From: an uncultured bacterium
Lineage (GTDB): Bacteria > Bacillota > Clostridia > Oscillospirales > Oscillospiraceae
Assembly (NCBI GenBank): GCA_945873205.1
Contig: CAMCCC010000007.1
Span: 1 to 64,000, forward strand
Direction: 5' to 3'
DNA: 64,000 nucleotides
In this document: positions 16,309 to 25,369 of the stretch, one piece after another
Layout: every line of letters starts with the position of its first letter
How positions within the stretch are numbered: the first letter of the stretch is position 1
Notes under the pieces: generated by a model
What the model saw: only the letters and a program-made list of their open reading frames with translations
Told to the model about the DNA's origin: nothing
Database searches by the model: none
Translations under genes and position numbers: made by a program

Positions 16309-16875
16309 TTATTTACCGCCTTTCAAACTTGCAAGATAGGCCGCCGGCCCGCTCTCATAGATATTTCCGCCGTAACTGTCTACCGCCACCGTCAGGGGCA
16401 TGTCCTTCACCGTCAGGCGGCGCACCGCCTCACAGCCCAGGTCCTCCCAGCAGATCACCTCCGCGTTGGTGACGCTGGCGCTCATTACTGCCCCCGCGCC
16501 GCCCATGGCCGCCAGATACACCGCGCCGTTGCGAACGATGGCCTCAATGACCGCCGGGCTGCGCAGACCTTTGCCGATCATCACCGGCTGGCCCAGATCC
16601 AGCAGCCGGGGGGAATAGGCGTCCATCCGGCCGGAGGTGGTGGGCCCCGCCGCACCAATGACCTGGCCCGGCGCTTCCGGCGTAGGACCAACGTAGTAGA
16701 TCACGCTGCCCTCCAGGGGGAAAGGCAGCGGCTCCCCTTTGTCAATGCTTTCCATCATCCGCTTGTGGGCCGCGTCCCGGGCAGTGTACACCGTGCCGCT
16801 GAGGTACACCATGTCCCCTGCCCGCAGGGCTTTCAGTTTTTCTTTGTCAATCGGGGTTTCCAGTCTGTGTTCCAT
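16309..16875 (-). CDS. Class I (Fe-S) fumarate hydratase / tartrate dehydratase beta subunit
   Basis: A 188-residue C-terminal-domain subunit. GDMVYLSGTVYTARDAAHKRM, GAAGPTTSGRMDAYSP and GKGLRSP are the family blocks. It pairs with the alpha subunit encoded at 18577-19416 to hydrate fumarate to malate. Unusually, a membrane glycosyltransferase gene separates the two halves, with only two bases between it and this gene. L-tartrate is an alternative substrate; the malic enzyme next door favours fumarate. Confidence 0.92.
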   Translation of the reverse strand: MEHRLETPIDKEKLKALRAGDMVYLSGTVYTARDAAHKRMMESIDKGEPLPFPLEGSVIYYVGPTPEAPGQVIGAAGPTTSGRMDAYSPRLLDLGQPVMIGKGLRSPAVIEAIVRNGAVYLAAMGGAGAVMSASVTNAEVICWEDLGCEAVRRLTVKDMPLTVAVDSYGGNIYESGPAAYLASLKGGK

Positions 16876-16877
16876 GG

Positions 16878-18563
16878 CTATTCTCCTTTTGTCCGCAGCA
16901 CGTAATATCGGCCATATTGCTCAATCGCATAGTCGTTCAGATCGAAATTGTCCAGCTCCTCCCCCGCCGCCACATAGGCTGCGTTCTCCTGTGGGTCGAT
17001 CACAAGCTGCTCCATGTTGGCGAAGGTATAGCGTTCTCTGTAGGGCAGCAGGCCCGGAAGCTCCCGCTTGCCCTGGAAGTATTCCGCATCCGTCTCGTGG
17101 TAGAACAGGGTCAGCACCTGGCTGACGTAGGCGGTGTTCTCTCCCTGGCTTTTGCCGGTGATATACAGCCTCTCTGCAGGGCTGTCCTTCAGCGAGGCCA
17201 CCGCCTCCCCAAAATCTTTCAAAAAATAGTCCTCGATCTGCTGCGCATAAGGGCCGAAATAACAGCCGCAGAACAGGCAGAAGGCCAGCAGATAGCCCGC
17301 CGCCAGACCGGGCCGCAAAAACCGAACACGCACACAGCGCCCCACCGCGTAAAGCCCCAGGCCGGTGAAGCACAGCATGGGATAGAAAATGATGTTCACC
17401 CGGTTGATGTTCACATTGTTGGTGCAAAGGCCGCACCAGATGCCGGTGAGAAAGAACAGGAGCAGCAGCACAGCCCCGTCACTGTTTTTCACCCGCCGCA
17501 GAAGCCACACCAGTCCGGTGAAGGCGAAGGGCAGGGAGAATAAATAGAGGCTGCCGAACTGTCCGATGCTGTTCCAGGGCAGATCCGGCTTCTGGATAAT
17601 GGCCGCAGCCGCCAGCGCCTTCATATTCTGCCATAGTTGAGCCGGGATGTTTTCTGAGAAAAACAGAATATCCCCGGAGCGGACGCTGCCCGCGAAATAG
17701 GGCAGGGTGAAGATCGGGGTCTCTATGGTGTCCCACCGGAAGAAGTTGATGGCCATCACCAGGATAAAGGGCCAGGCCACCGCCAGCCACACCACCAGCG
17801 CCATCAAGGCCTCGCCCAGGCTCACCCGCTTTTTGACCAGCAGATACACGCAGGCCAGCATCAGAAATACCGGCATGGTATAGATGGCAATGCCGTAGCA
17901 GTACATGCACAGGCCGAACATGACCATGGAGACACAGAGCCAAAGCCGCTTTTTCCCGCTCAATGCCTTGTTGAGAAAGTATACGCCGAACAGAAAGAAA
18001 TGAGGGTACAGGTTGCAGTCCAAGGCCCAGCGGCTCTGCATGATGTGCCAGGGATCAATGGCCGCAAAGAATAAAACCGCCAGCGCCGGTCCCTTGCCAA
18101 AAGCCTCCCGGCAGAACAGGTACAAGGCCAGAAGTCCCAGTAGGCTGACCAGCAGCTGGGGCAGCCGCAGGCTCACCGCATGGAAGCCAAACAGCTTGAT
18201 GCAGGGCGCCATCAGGTAGGACAGCAGTACGCTCATCTGGCCGTAGCCCCAGGCAGTGAGATGCACCGGCCAGCGCATACCGTAATGGTCCGTGCCATAG
18301 TCGGCCAGAGCCTTGGCGTCGATGGCAGCCATAGCCCCGTCCTGATTAAAGCCCCCGGGCACTCCGCCAAAGCGATACACCCGGACAGCCACCGCCAGCA
18401 GTGCCGCCAGCAAAAGCAGCAGCCGGTACCGGCCCGCCTCCACATCGGGCTGCCCCTCCATTTGGGGCTGGAGCAGCAGCCTGTGTATGGTCAAAGCACT
18501 GAGTATCGCGGCAGTGAAAAGGAAAACAAGATTCATACCTTTCGTTATGTCAACCTTTTTCAA
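16878..18563 (-). CDS. GT39/PMT-like polytopic membrane glycosyltransferase
   Basis: A 561-residue protein with about 10-12 membrane segments. The early loop carries an acidic pair motif (GGFNQDGAMAAIDAKAL), as in lipid-linked-sugar-dependent GT-C transferases of the Dolichyl-P-mannose/ArnT type. A soluble C-terminal tail of about 120 residues follows. Such enzymes transfer sugars from polyprenyl phosphate on the outer face of the membrane. The start may be the internal ATG ten codons later. The first codons are AT-rich and contain the GTTGACATAA motif also seen elsewhere in the window. It interrupts the fumarase operon, suggesting insertion. Confidence 0.7.
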   Translation of the reverse strand: MKKVDITKGMNLVFLFTAAILSALTIHRLLLQPQMEGQPDVEAGRYRLLLLLAALLAVAVRVYRFGGVPGGFNQDGAMAAIDAKALADYGTDHYGMRWPVHLTAWGYGQMSVLLSYLMAPCIKLFGFHAVSLRLPQLLVSLLGLLALYLFCREAFGKGPALAVLFFAAIDPWHIMQSRWALDCNLYPHFFLFGVYFLNKALSGKKRLWLCVSMVMFGLCMYCYGIAIYTMPVFLMLACVYLLVKKRVSLGEALMALVVWLAVAWPFILVMAINFFRWDTIETPIFTLPYFAGSVRSGDILFFSENIPAQLWQNMKALAAAAIIQKPDLPWNSIGQFGSLYLFSLPFAFTGLVWLLRRVKNSDGAVLLLLFFLTGIWCGLCTNNVNINRVNIIFYPMLCFTGLGLYAVGRCVRVRFLRPGLAAGYLLAFCLFCGCYFGPYAQQIEDYFLKDFGEAVASLKDSPAERLYITGKSQGENTAYVSQVLTLFYHETDAEYFQGKRELPGLLPYRERYTFANMEQLVIDPQENAAYVAAGEELDNFDLNDYAIEQYGRYYVLRTKGE

Positions 18564-18576
18564 TTATGTAAACTGA

Positions 18577-19416
18577 TTATAAGACCACGCTGGCCCGGCG
18601 GGTCACATGGCAGCTGATGTTCACCGCCACCGGCAGCCCCGCCACATGGGTAGGCATGGTCTCAATGTTCAGGCCCAAAGCGGTGGTTCTGCCGCCGAAG
18701 CCCTGGGGGCCGGTGCCCAGGGCATTGATGGCCTCCAGCAGTTCTTTTTCCAGCGCTGCGTAGTAGGGATCGGCGTTGGGCTGGTCAATGGGCCGCAGCA
18801 GGGCGTGCTTGGCCAGGGCCGCCGCCTTGTCGAAGGTGCCGCCGATGCCGACGCCCACCACGATGGGCGGGCAGGGGTTGGAGCCGGCGGCCTGCACCGT
18901 CTCCACCACGAAGCGCTTTACGCCCTCCACGCCGTCGGCAGGCTTCAGCATGGCCAGGCGGCTCATGTTCTCGCTGCCGAAGCCTTTGGGGATCACCGTC
19001 AGTTTCAGTTCGTCCCCCGGCACCAGCTCTACCGTAATGGCGGCAGGGCTGTTATCCCCGGTGTTCACCCGGCGCAGCGGGTCGCACACCACGCTCTTTC
19101 GCAGGTAGCCTTCCGCGTAGCCCCGGCGGACGCCTTCGTTGACGGCCTGGGTAAAATCCCCTTCGATATGCACATCCTGGCCCAGCTCCGCAAACACGCA
19201 GGCCAGGCCCGTATCCTGGCAGACGGGCAGATTCCGCTCCGCCGCCGCGTCAATGTTTTCGCACAGCACACCCAAGGTGCTTTTGGCCAGGGGCCAGGGC
19301 TCCTCCGCAGCAGCGAAGCGCATGGCCCGCACAATATCCTCCGGCAGCTCCTTGTTGGCCCGGACACAAAGCGCCGCCACAGCGTCGCTGATCTGCTGGG
19401 CAGTGATGGTTCGCAT
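18577..19416 (-). CDS. Class I (Fe-S) fumarate hydratase / tartrate dehydratase alpha subunit
   Basis: A 279-residue subunit that binds the 4Fe-4S cluster. NLPVCQDTGLACVF supplies one cluster cysteine, GSNPCPPIVVGVGIGG another, and VNISCHVTRRASV at the C-terminus the third. It is first in a four-gene leftward operon with a clear promoter and GGGAGG ribosome site. Its beta partner is two genes away. Confidence 0.94.
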   Translation of the reverse strand: MRTITAQQISDAVAALCVRANKELPEDIVRAMRFAAAEEPWPLAKSTLGVLCENIDAAAERNLPVCQDTGLACVFAELGQDVHIEGDFTQAVNEGVRRGYAEGYLRKSVVCDPLRRVNTGDNSPAAITVELVPGDELKLTVIPKGFGSENMSRLAMLKPADGVEGVKRFVVETVQAAGSNPCPPIVVGVGIGGTFDKAAALAKHALLRPIDQPNADPYYAALEKELLEAINALGTGPQGFGGRTTALGLNIETMPTHVAGLPVAVNISCHVTRRASVVL

Positions 19417-19452
19417 GGTTCGTCCTCCCTGTCAGACACAGTAATATATGGT

Positions 19453-19481
19453 ATTATTCCACCCAAATCCCCCAATGTCAA
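19453..19481 (-). promoter_or_regulatory. Sigma-A promoter of the fumarase-malic enzyme operon
   Basis: Minus-strand TTGACA (19476-19481), exactly 17 bases, then AATAAT (19453-19458). It lies next to the terminator of the surface-polymer operon. Confidence 0.8.
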
Positions 19482-19484
19482 GGA

Positions 19485-19516
19485 AAAAAGCGCGGCTGGT
19501 AAAAGCCGCGCTTTTT
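19485..19516. terminator. Intrinsic terminator of the ATP-grasp/glycosyltransferase operon
   Basis: AAAAAGCGCGGCT (19485-19497) pairs with AGCCGCGCTTTTT (19504-19516). On the minus strand it follows the last ATP-grasp gene by about 10 bases and ends in a T-run. Confidence 0.85.
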
Positions 19517-19526
19517 ATATTCCATT

Positions 19527-20594
19527 TCAGACCGTAGCGGTCTCCTGGGGTTCCGGGTAGCCGTAGAAATCAATCAGCAGGTTGGCAAACTTATCGTGGA
19601 CGCCATGCTTGGCCGGGGCCTGGACAATGTTCATGCCCGGGTTGTGGTTGCCCTCGATCAGCTCCAGCTTCCCGCCGGGAAGAATGGCCACGTCCCAGCC
19701 CACTACCTTCAGGCAGGGCAGGGTGGTGGAAGCCCGGCGGCAAAGGTCGATCACTTCATCCCAGTAAGGAATCTGCTCCCCTTTGAACTTCACCCCGGTC
19801 ATGGGGTGCCGCTCATAATAATTGCCGTGTTCATCCAGGCCGTCGGTAATAATGATGCCGGTTTCCGGGTCAATCTCACAGAAGATGCCGCCGCCGTGGG
19901 CATTGTCCACGTGCAGCCCCTTGTTGCCCACCCGCAATCCGCAGCCAAAGACCTGGAACCGCTCCCCATTGCGGAAGGTGATCACCCGCAGGGTGTTCAG
20001 GGACTCGGGATGGAAGCGGGCCAGGGATGGGTCAGACTGAATGAACTGCTCCGCCAGATACTTCTTATCGATCAGGTTCTGGTAGAAAGCGTCAAAATCC
20101 TCCACCTGCTCCAGTTCCTCAGCAGTCATTTTCTTGAAGCCGATGCCCCAGCTGGAAAGCTGCGGCTTCAGCGCCACAGAGCCGTTGCGCCTGACAAAGT
20201 CCACAAACTGCTCCGGCGTGGCCTCCGGCACATAGAGCCAGTCCCGGCTTACATACTCTGAGAAGTTTTTCAGAAAGGCTACCTTGTCCTTCAGGTAGGG
20301 CTCACTTTCGGCGTTGTAGGGCCGCATCAGCAACGTGGCCTCCGTGTCGGTGAGGAACTTCTTCTGCTCCTCCACCGGCAGGGAGTGGAAACCGAAAATG
20401 GTGTATTCCGACATGGAAACCCGCTTCTCCGGGTTGGTCCGCCGCACCTTGATGTAATCGTAAAACAGCTTCCGCTCAGTAAAGCCATCGGGTATGCGGT
20501 CGATGCCCTTCACATAGGTTTTAAAGCGCCGCCGCAGCACCGGGAAGGCCCGCAGATTTTTCACGATAAAATTCTCAGTCAGTATGTTCTTCAT
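19527..20594 (-). CDS. ATP-grasp ligase, sugar-transfer-associated type (1 of 4)
   Basis: A 355-residue protein of the ATPgrasp_ST kind. It has RDWLYVPEATPEQF, the lysine block SVALKPQLSSWGIGF, acidic AEQFIQSDPSLA, STRVITFRNGE-like core LNTLRVITF and the metal-site end KVVGWDVAILPGGKLELIEGNHNPG. ATP-grasp enzymes join a carboxylate to an amine or thiol through acyl phosphate. This subtype clusters with polysaccharide genes, where it may attach amino acids to sugars. The ATG at 20594 or a GTG nine bases upstream could be the start; both overlap the previous gene. Last gene before the terminator. Confidence 0.85.
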   Translation of the reverse strand: MKNILTENFIVKNLRAFPVLRRRFKTYVKGIDRIPDGFTERKLFYDYIKVRRTNPEKRVSMSEYTIFGFHSLPVEEQKKFLTDTEATLLMRPYNAESEPYLKDKVAFLKNFSEYVSRDWLYVPEATPEQFVDFVRRNGSVALKPQLSSWGIGFKKMTAEELEQVEDFDAFYQNLIDKKYLAEQFIQSDPSLARFHPESLNTLRVITFRNGERFQVFGCGLRVGNKGLHVDNAHGGGIFCEIDPETGIIITDGLDEHGNYYERHPMTGVKFKGEQIPYWDEVIDLCRRASTTLPCLKVVGWDVAILPGGKLELIEGNHNPGMNIVQAPAKHGVHDKFANLLIDFYGYPEPQETATV

Positions 20595-21573
20595 ATCTCT
20601 CACCCAAACATTCCAGAATCAAGGGGTACTTCCCCACACCGTCAAACTGTATAATGTTCCCGCCGGGCCAGTGGTAGTTGCCTTCGATCAACTCCGGCCC
20701 CTGGGGCATCACCGCCACGTCCCAGCCCACATAGCCCAGACTGGGCACCCGCTCCATTCCCTGCACGACACAGGCCTTCACCTCCTGCCAATAAGGCACG
20801 GTAAAACCCGGCATCGTAAAGTCCGTTCCGGGATGGCGCTCATAATCTTTGATATCCACATTGTTCCGCCCCGGCCCGGTGACTGTCCCGGTCTCCAGAT
20901 CCAGGGGATAGGCCACGCCGCCGGTGTGGAAATTATCCGTCACTGCCCCGGACCCGCCGCATTTCAGGCAGGCCCCGATGAGCCGCACCTTTCCGTCAAG
21001 TCCCCGGGCGGCGTTGATCCGCACCGTGTTGACGCAGCTGGGGTTCACCGCATCCAGCGCCGGGTGCTGGCGGATCACTTCCTCCAGCAGCAGCTTCTGC
21101 TCCCGGCAGCGCGCATACAGCGCTTCCGGCTGGATTTCTGCCGTGCGAAGCTTCTCGATCCCCCGGCCCATGGTGCCGCCGGTGGGCTTGAGCATGACCT
21201 GCTCATACCGCAGGAGAAAAGCCGTAAACTCCTCATAGCTGTGCTCCGGCACATAGAGGAAGTCCCGCTTCACCAGGCCCCGGAAGCCTTCGTTAAAAAG
21301 CTCCTTCCGGCCGATCAGCAGCTTGTCTTCCCGGGTGGCGGCGCGGTTCAGTGCCGCATCCACCGCCTTGGAGCGGCCGGAGGTCAGAAACCGGCTCCGC
21401 TGCTGCTCGTCCAGCTCATAAAAGCGCAGCACATAATAATTCTCCGGCGAGGTCCCATGCCGCGCACTGCACCGCAGCGCGTCGATAAAATACCCCAGTG
21501 CGCTGCCCCGCCGCTGGGCACTGAGCCTTCGGCTCATGGCCCAGGTCTTTTTGATCGCGTTCAAACGTGACAT
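20575..21573 (-). CDS. ATP-grasp ligase, sugar-transfer-associated type (2 of 4)
   Basis: A 332-residue paralogue of the neighbouring gene. Shared blocks are KRDFLYVPEHSYEEF, VMLKPTGGTMGRGIEKL, the LLLEEVIRQHP acidic strand, NTVRINAARG, DNFHTGGVAYPLDLETG and GYVGWDVAVMPQGPELIEGNY. The conserved order of lysine, glutamate and asparagine nucleotide/metal residues indicates an active ligase. It overlaps the opine-type dehydrogenase by 13 bases and the next ligase by about 20. Substrates are unknown. Confidence 0.85.
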   Translation of the reverse strand: MSRLNAIKKTWAMSRRLSAQRRGSALGYFIDALRCSARHGTSPENYYVLRFYELDEQQRSRFLTSGRSKAVDAALNRAATREDKLLIGRKELFNEGFRGLVKRDFLYVPEHSYEEFTAFLLRYEQVMLKPTGGTMGRGIEKLRTAEIQPEALYARCREQKLLLEEVIRQHPALDAVNPSCVNTVRINAARGLDGKVRLIGACLKCGGSGAVTDNFHTGGVAYPLDLETGTVTGPGRNNVDIKDYERHPGTDFTMPGFTVPYWQEVKACVVQGMERVPSLGYVGWDVAVMPQGPELIEGNYHWPGGNIIQFDGVGKYPLILECLGERYEEHTD

Positions 21574-22655
21574 GGACTGTTTCCGCCCCTCGCGTCATCC
21601 AGAATCCGATCCACATTCTCATGGCCCAGGGCATCCAGCGTGCGCCCATGCTCCCGCAGTGGCCGCCCCAGCGCCGCCGAGGCGATCTCAATCAGGGCGC
21701 TGGCCACCGGCGTGGCAATATGCAGCGCCTTGCCCAGGGATTCCAGCAGCACCAGACCCTGGGGCACGTCCTCGGTGATATACCGGGAGTCCACGCTCAC
21801 CGGCCCCTTGGCCCGGGTGGGCATGGCGGCGTATTCAAAGAACACTTCCTTGCCCGGCCGCTGCTCATCCAGACTGTTGCGGAACTTGCAGGCCTCCACA
21901 TAGGGCAGGGCCTCATAGCCAAGGCTTTGCAGCACCGCCATCTTCTCCCCGTCCAGCGCCTCCAGAATGTTCCACACCGAGGGGGTGAACACCTCGTGAT
22001 ACATGCAGTATTCCCCGCCGGTAGCCTCGATGCGGGGGATGCTCATAATGGCGCCCACGGTGTGCACGATCATGTTGGGGTTGTGCAGCGCCGCCTCCAC
22101 CACGCTCTCCAGATAGGCAAAGGGCGTGCCCATCTTGTCCAGGATCTCCCTGGCCTGGGGTATGGCAGAGCGGGGATAAATGCCAAGGGGATTGCGCACA
22201 TTGCGAAAGCCCACCCTGAAGCGGCCCGGTCGGGAGATGCGGCCGTCGATGAAATTGCTCTCGGCCTCGGCAATGATCAGGCCCTCCGGGGGATTCAGCC
22301 CCAGTACAAAGGCCGTGGCCAGATAGCCCGGGTCGATCAGCAGCACCTGGCCGGCGTGAAGCAGGGGCACCAGCTTTTCCAGCACCTGCCGCTGATAGCC
22401 GGTCTGGGTGCACAGCAGCACCACCTGACATTCCGCCGCGTCTGCCAGTTCCCGGGACAGCCGGGCGATGACCCCCGGCTTCTCGGCGCCGAACTCATCC
22501 AGCACCATCCGCCCGCCGTTTTGACAGAGATATTCAAAATTGTCGTCATGAACCGAGCGGGAGCTTTTGATCAGCGTCACTTCATGGCCCCGGTACGCAT
22601 AGTCCGCCGCCAGCGCGCAGCCGCTGTTGCCCGCTCCAACGATAGCGATTTTCAT
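21561..22655 (-). CDS. Opine-type NAD/NADP octopine/nopaline dehydrogenase
   Basis: A 364-residue dehydrogenase. The N-terminal Rossmann domain begins IAIVGAGNSGCALAADYAYRGHEVTLI. The C-terminal helical domain (from about 185) has the signature region LHNPNMIVHTVGAIMSIPRIE, with the catalytic His-Asn style segment. These enzymes reductively condense an amino acid with a 2-oxo acid such as pyruvate. Opine-type (1-carboxyethyl) amino acids occur as decorations of some bacterial polysaccharides. A role supplying such a unit to the ATP-grasp ligases around it is my inference. Confidence 0.85.
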   Translation of the reverse strand: MKIAIVGAGNSGCALAADYAYRGHEVTLIKSSRSVHDDNFEYLCQNGGRMVLDEFGAEKPGVIARLSRELADAAECQVVLLCTQTGYQRQVLEKLVPLLHAGQVLLIDPGYLATAFVLGLNPPEGLIIAEAESNFIDGRISRPGRFRVGFRNVRNPLGIYPRSAIPQAREILDKMGTPFAYLESVVEAALHNPNMIVHTVGAIMSIPRIEATGGEYCMYHEVFTPSVWNILEALDGEKMAVLQSLGYEALPYVEACKFRNSLDEQRPGKEVFFEYAAMPTRAKGPVSVDSRYITEDVPQGLVLLESLGKALHIATPVASALIEIASAALGRPLREHGRTLDALGHENVDRILDDARGGNSPCHV

Positions 22656-22676
22656 TGCAGCTCCAACAATATAATA

Positions 22677-23558
22677 TTACATTTCCACCATAGCGCCGAA
22701 CATCAGGTCTGTCTCCGGCAGGCGCTTGTTGTCTAGGGCTGCCGCCGGGGTGAAGGTCATCTCCCCGAAGCGGACGCCCCTGTCCGTCAGATACAGGTCT
22801 ACCCGCACGAAGGGGAAGCCCTGGCTGAGAGTGTCGGCAATGGTATAAGCCATGTCGATATCCCTGGGCTTGGGCAGGGAAAAGCCCTCCGGCGCATTCC
22901 GGGAATCCCGGTTGATGCGCAGCAGTTGAAAGTCCCTGTCCATAAAATAGAACCGGGGCCAGCCCTCTTCCCGGCCCTGGCAGACCATACAGCAGTAGGC
23001 TTTGCCGTTAAAGCAGTAGAACTTATAATCCTCCGGCAGACTGCCGTCCCCATCGCCGATGTATTCTTCCACGATGATTTTCTTCTCAACGTTTCTGTAC
23101 TGCAGCTCGGAATAATAGGCCCAGAAGGGCTCCCGGCCCCACTTTTTCAGCTGTTTCACCGTCTCCGGGATGTTCAGCTTCGCCTTGTCCTGGCAGATGA
23201 TATTATAGCCGCAGCCGAAGTTCCACTTCATGGCGAAGCGCTCCGGCAGCTCCTCCCATCGGATGTCCTCCGGCCGGTCGTAAACGGCGATCAGTTCGTT
23301 CAGTGTCTCGCCGCAGCCACGCTGCCGGACAAAGTCCCGCACCCGGTACTTGTCCGCGCACTGACGCACCAGTTCATCCGTGCCAAACTGTTCCAGCTTC
23401 AGCTTCAGCAGCTTCTCGTTCAGCGTTTTCGGGTTCTGAAGCTCCGGCAGCCGGCCGAACTTCCGCAGAAACAGCAGCTTGGTATTGAGGGCCGGGGAAA
23501 GATAAGAAAGCGCCGTGTAAAAGGCCCTTGTCCCGGAGCGAATCTTTTTCTTCTTCAC
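22677..23558 (-). CDS. TupA-like ATP-grasp protein
   Basis: A 293-residue protein of the ATPgrasp_TupA family. It has LNEKLLKLKLEQ, VRQCADKYRVRDFV, FAMKWNFGCGYNIIC, EEYIGDGDGSLPEDYKFYCF and the end VDLYLTDRGVRFGEMTFTPAA. TupA itself was proposed to ligate the polyglutamate part of teichuronopeptide in alkaliphilic Bacillus. The family is frequent in capsule and exopolysaccharide loci. The operon thus contains two different ATP-grasp lineages. It lies between the dehydrogenase and two GT2 genes. Confidence 0.88.
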   Translation of the reverse strand: MKKKKIRSGTRAFYTALSYLSPALNTKLLFLRKFGRLPELQNPKTLNEKLLKLKLEQFGTDELVRQCADKYRVRDFVRQRGCGETLNELIAVYDRPEDIRWEELPERFAMKWNFGCGYNIICQDKAKLNIPETVKQLKKWGREPFWAYYSELQYRNVEKKIIVEEYIGDGDGSLPEDYKFYCFNGKAYCCMVCQGREEGWPRFYFMDRDFQLLRINRDSRNAPEGFSLPKPRDIDMAYTIADTLSQGFPFVRVDLYLTDRGVRFGEMTFTPAAALDNKRLPETDLMFGAMVEM

Positions 23559-23576
23559 TTCGTCTGACTGCCCTCC

Positions 23577-24497
23577 TCAGGCCTCGGCCAGGGCCAGATT
23601 CTCATGGAGTCCCCTGGCCTGGGTCCGCTGTTCTTCGTTCATAAGCATCAGTTCCTCCGCTGCCTTCAGAGACTCCATCAGGCACTTGCACACGAACTTG
23701 GACTGTTTGAGCACCGAGCGAAACTCCTGCCGGGAGGACATGTATTGGTAATGCAGCACGGAGATGGAGGGGTCGTAGCGGATGACCTTGCCCTCATGAC
23801 GGCAGAGCCATTCCAGAATCTCCATTTCAAAATACATAAAGGTCTTGCAGTAGAAGGGCTCCGGGTGTTCTTCTATGTAGCGCTTGGAGAAAATGACGCA
23901 GGAGCCGTGGAGCACCACGCCCTCGGAGACCATGCTGGAATCGATGTTCTGCTTGGCCCGCTTGCGGCGCTGCACCTGCCGCCAGAGGAAGGGGCTGTTT
24001 TTCTCGCCGCTGCTGAGCAGCATGAGGATGGGGTTCTGGCTGCGTTTCACATAGGCCATCTTCCGCCGCACGGATTCCAGTTCAAAGCCCTTCATGCACT
24101 TGGGGCTCTGGTGAATGCCGGAGAATACAGACACGATGTCCGGCCCCAGCACATCGAAGGGATGCTCCATGTAAATCTGGTCTATCCGGGCAATAAAGTC
24201 CTTCTGGGTGATCTCCACATCGTTGTTCAGAACCACCGTATAGTCCGGGGCCAGCTTGCACTTGCCGTAGCGGACGCCATAATTATTGCCCCTGGCAAAG
24301 CCGGAGTTCTCCTTGTTGAGCAGGACGGTGATTTCCTTGTCGCCCTTGTACTCCGCCTTCAGCGCGGCGCCGGTGCCGTCGGGGGAAGCGTTGTCCACGA
24401 TGATGATGTGCTTGCTGCCCTCCAGGGACTTGATACATTCCACACATTTTCTGGTGTAGTCAATGGCACGGTAATGCAGGATAACGAAGGCTGTCAT
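23577..24497 (-). CDS. GT2 glycosyltransferase, rhamnosyltransferase-like
   Basis: A 306-residue GT-A fold enzyme. MTAFVILHYRAIDYTRKCVE, VDNASPDGTG, KENSGFARGNNYGVRYG and VVLNNDVEI (metal-binding Asp) are the usual GT2 blocks of the WbbL-like branch. There are no membrane segments, so it acts on the inner face on an undecaprenyl-linked acceptor. It overlaps the next GT2 gene by four bases. Confidence 0.9.
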   Translation of the reverse strand: MTAFVILHYRAIDYTRKCVECIKSLEGSKHIIIVDNASPDGTGAALKAEYKGDKEITVLLNKENSGFARGNNYGVRYGKCKLAPDYTVVLNNDVEITQKDFIARIDQIYMEHPFDVLGPDIVSVFSGIHQSPKCMKGFELESVRRKMAYVKRSQNPILMLLSSGEKNSPFLWRQVQRRKRAKQNIDSSMVSEGVVLHGSCVIFSKRYIEEHPEPFYCKTFMYFEMEILEWLCRHEGKVIRYDPSISVLHYQYMSSRQEFRSVLKQSKFVCKCLMESLKAAEELMLMNEEQRTQARGLHENLALAEA

Positions 24498-25360
24498 AGG
24501 CTTCTGTCCCCTTTCCTGACGTTGATCATTGCGCGTATATAACAGCCCAGATCATAGGGATGATGGCTGAGCCGAAAGCTTTTCCGATAATGTGCGGCGG
24601 CCTTTTCCGGGTCCGTTTGCCGCAGCCGCTTCCCCATGCGCCGGTTCATCACCGCGTCGCTTTTGGGATAGGCCCGGTAAAGGGCCTGATGCTTTTCATA
24701 CAGATGCACCAGCGCCGGATAGGATTTCACCGCGGCAGAGATGCTGTCCTCCCCCACTGCCGAGTCCACCAAAGCCTCCGGCAGATAGGCCAGTCGAAAG
24801 TCCTTTGCCGCCCGGATGGAGAAGTCCCAGTCCTGATAGCGTCGGAAGCTCTCGTCAAAGCGCAGCGCTTCCCATACTGCCCGCTGCATCAGCATGGTCT
24901 GGGTGCCGGCCCGGTTCTCTGCCAGCATCTCCTCCAGCCCTTGCGCCGGGTGGAAGGGGTGCACCGGGTAGTAAAAGCGGCTTCCGCTTTCAGATATGCG
25001 GTTCATGCCGCAGAAGCTCATGTCCGCCCCGGTTTCCCCAAGGTGGCGCAGCTGCTTTTCCAGCTTGTCCCGGTGCCAGACGTCGTCGCTGTCCTGAAAG
25101 GCCAGGTACTTCCCTGTGGCGCGCTCTGCGCCGTAGTTTCTGGCGTGGCAGGCGCCCCGGTTTTCCTCATAGCGCAGGAAGCGCAGGCGCTTGTCCGGGT
25201 AGTTTTCAAAGAGTGCGGCGGTGCCGTCGGTGGAGCCGTCGTCCACCACAAGCAGCTCCAGATTGTCATAGCTCTGGCCCAGCACGCTTTCCACACTGGC
25301 CAGGATTCTGTCCCGGCGGTTATAGCAGGGAATCACAACGGATATCCGTTCTCTCTCCAT
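24494..25360 (-). CDS. GT2 glycosyltransferase
   Basis: A 288-residue GT2 with ISVVIPCYNRRDRILASVESVLGQ, VDDGSTDGTA, RGACHARNYGAERATG and the DxD-like FQDSDDVWH. The acceptor-side RRYQDWDFSIRAAK gives the ED/QDWD motif near residue 180. It follows the pyruvyltransferase by nine bases. The sugar and linkage are not deducible. Confidence 0.9.
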   Translation of the reverse strand: MERERISVVIPCYNRRDRILASVESVLGQSYDNLELLVVDDGSTDGTAALFENYPDKRLRFLRYEENRGACHARNYGAERATGKYLAFQDSDDVWHRDKLEKQLRHLGETGADMSFCGMNRISESGSRFYYPVHPFHPAQGLEEMLAENRAGTQTMLMQRAVWEALRFDESFRRYQDWDFSIRAAKDFRLAYLPEALVDSAVGEDSISAAVKSYPALVHLYEKHQALYRAYPKSDAVMNRRMGKRLRQTDPEKAAAHYRKSFRLSHHPYDLGCYIRAMINVRKGDRSL

Positions 25361-25369
25361 TTCCGCCTC

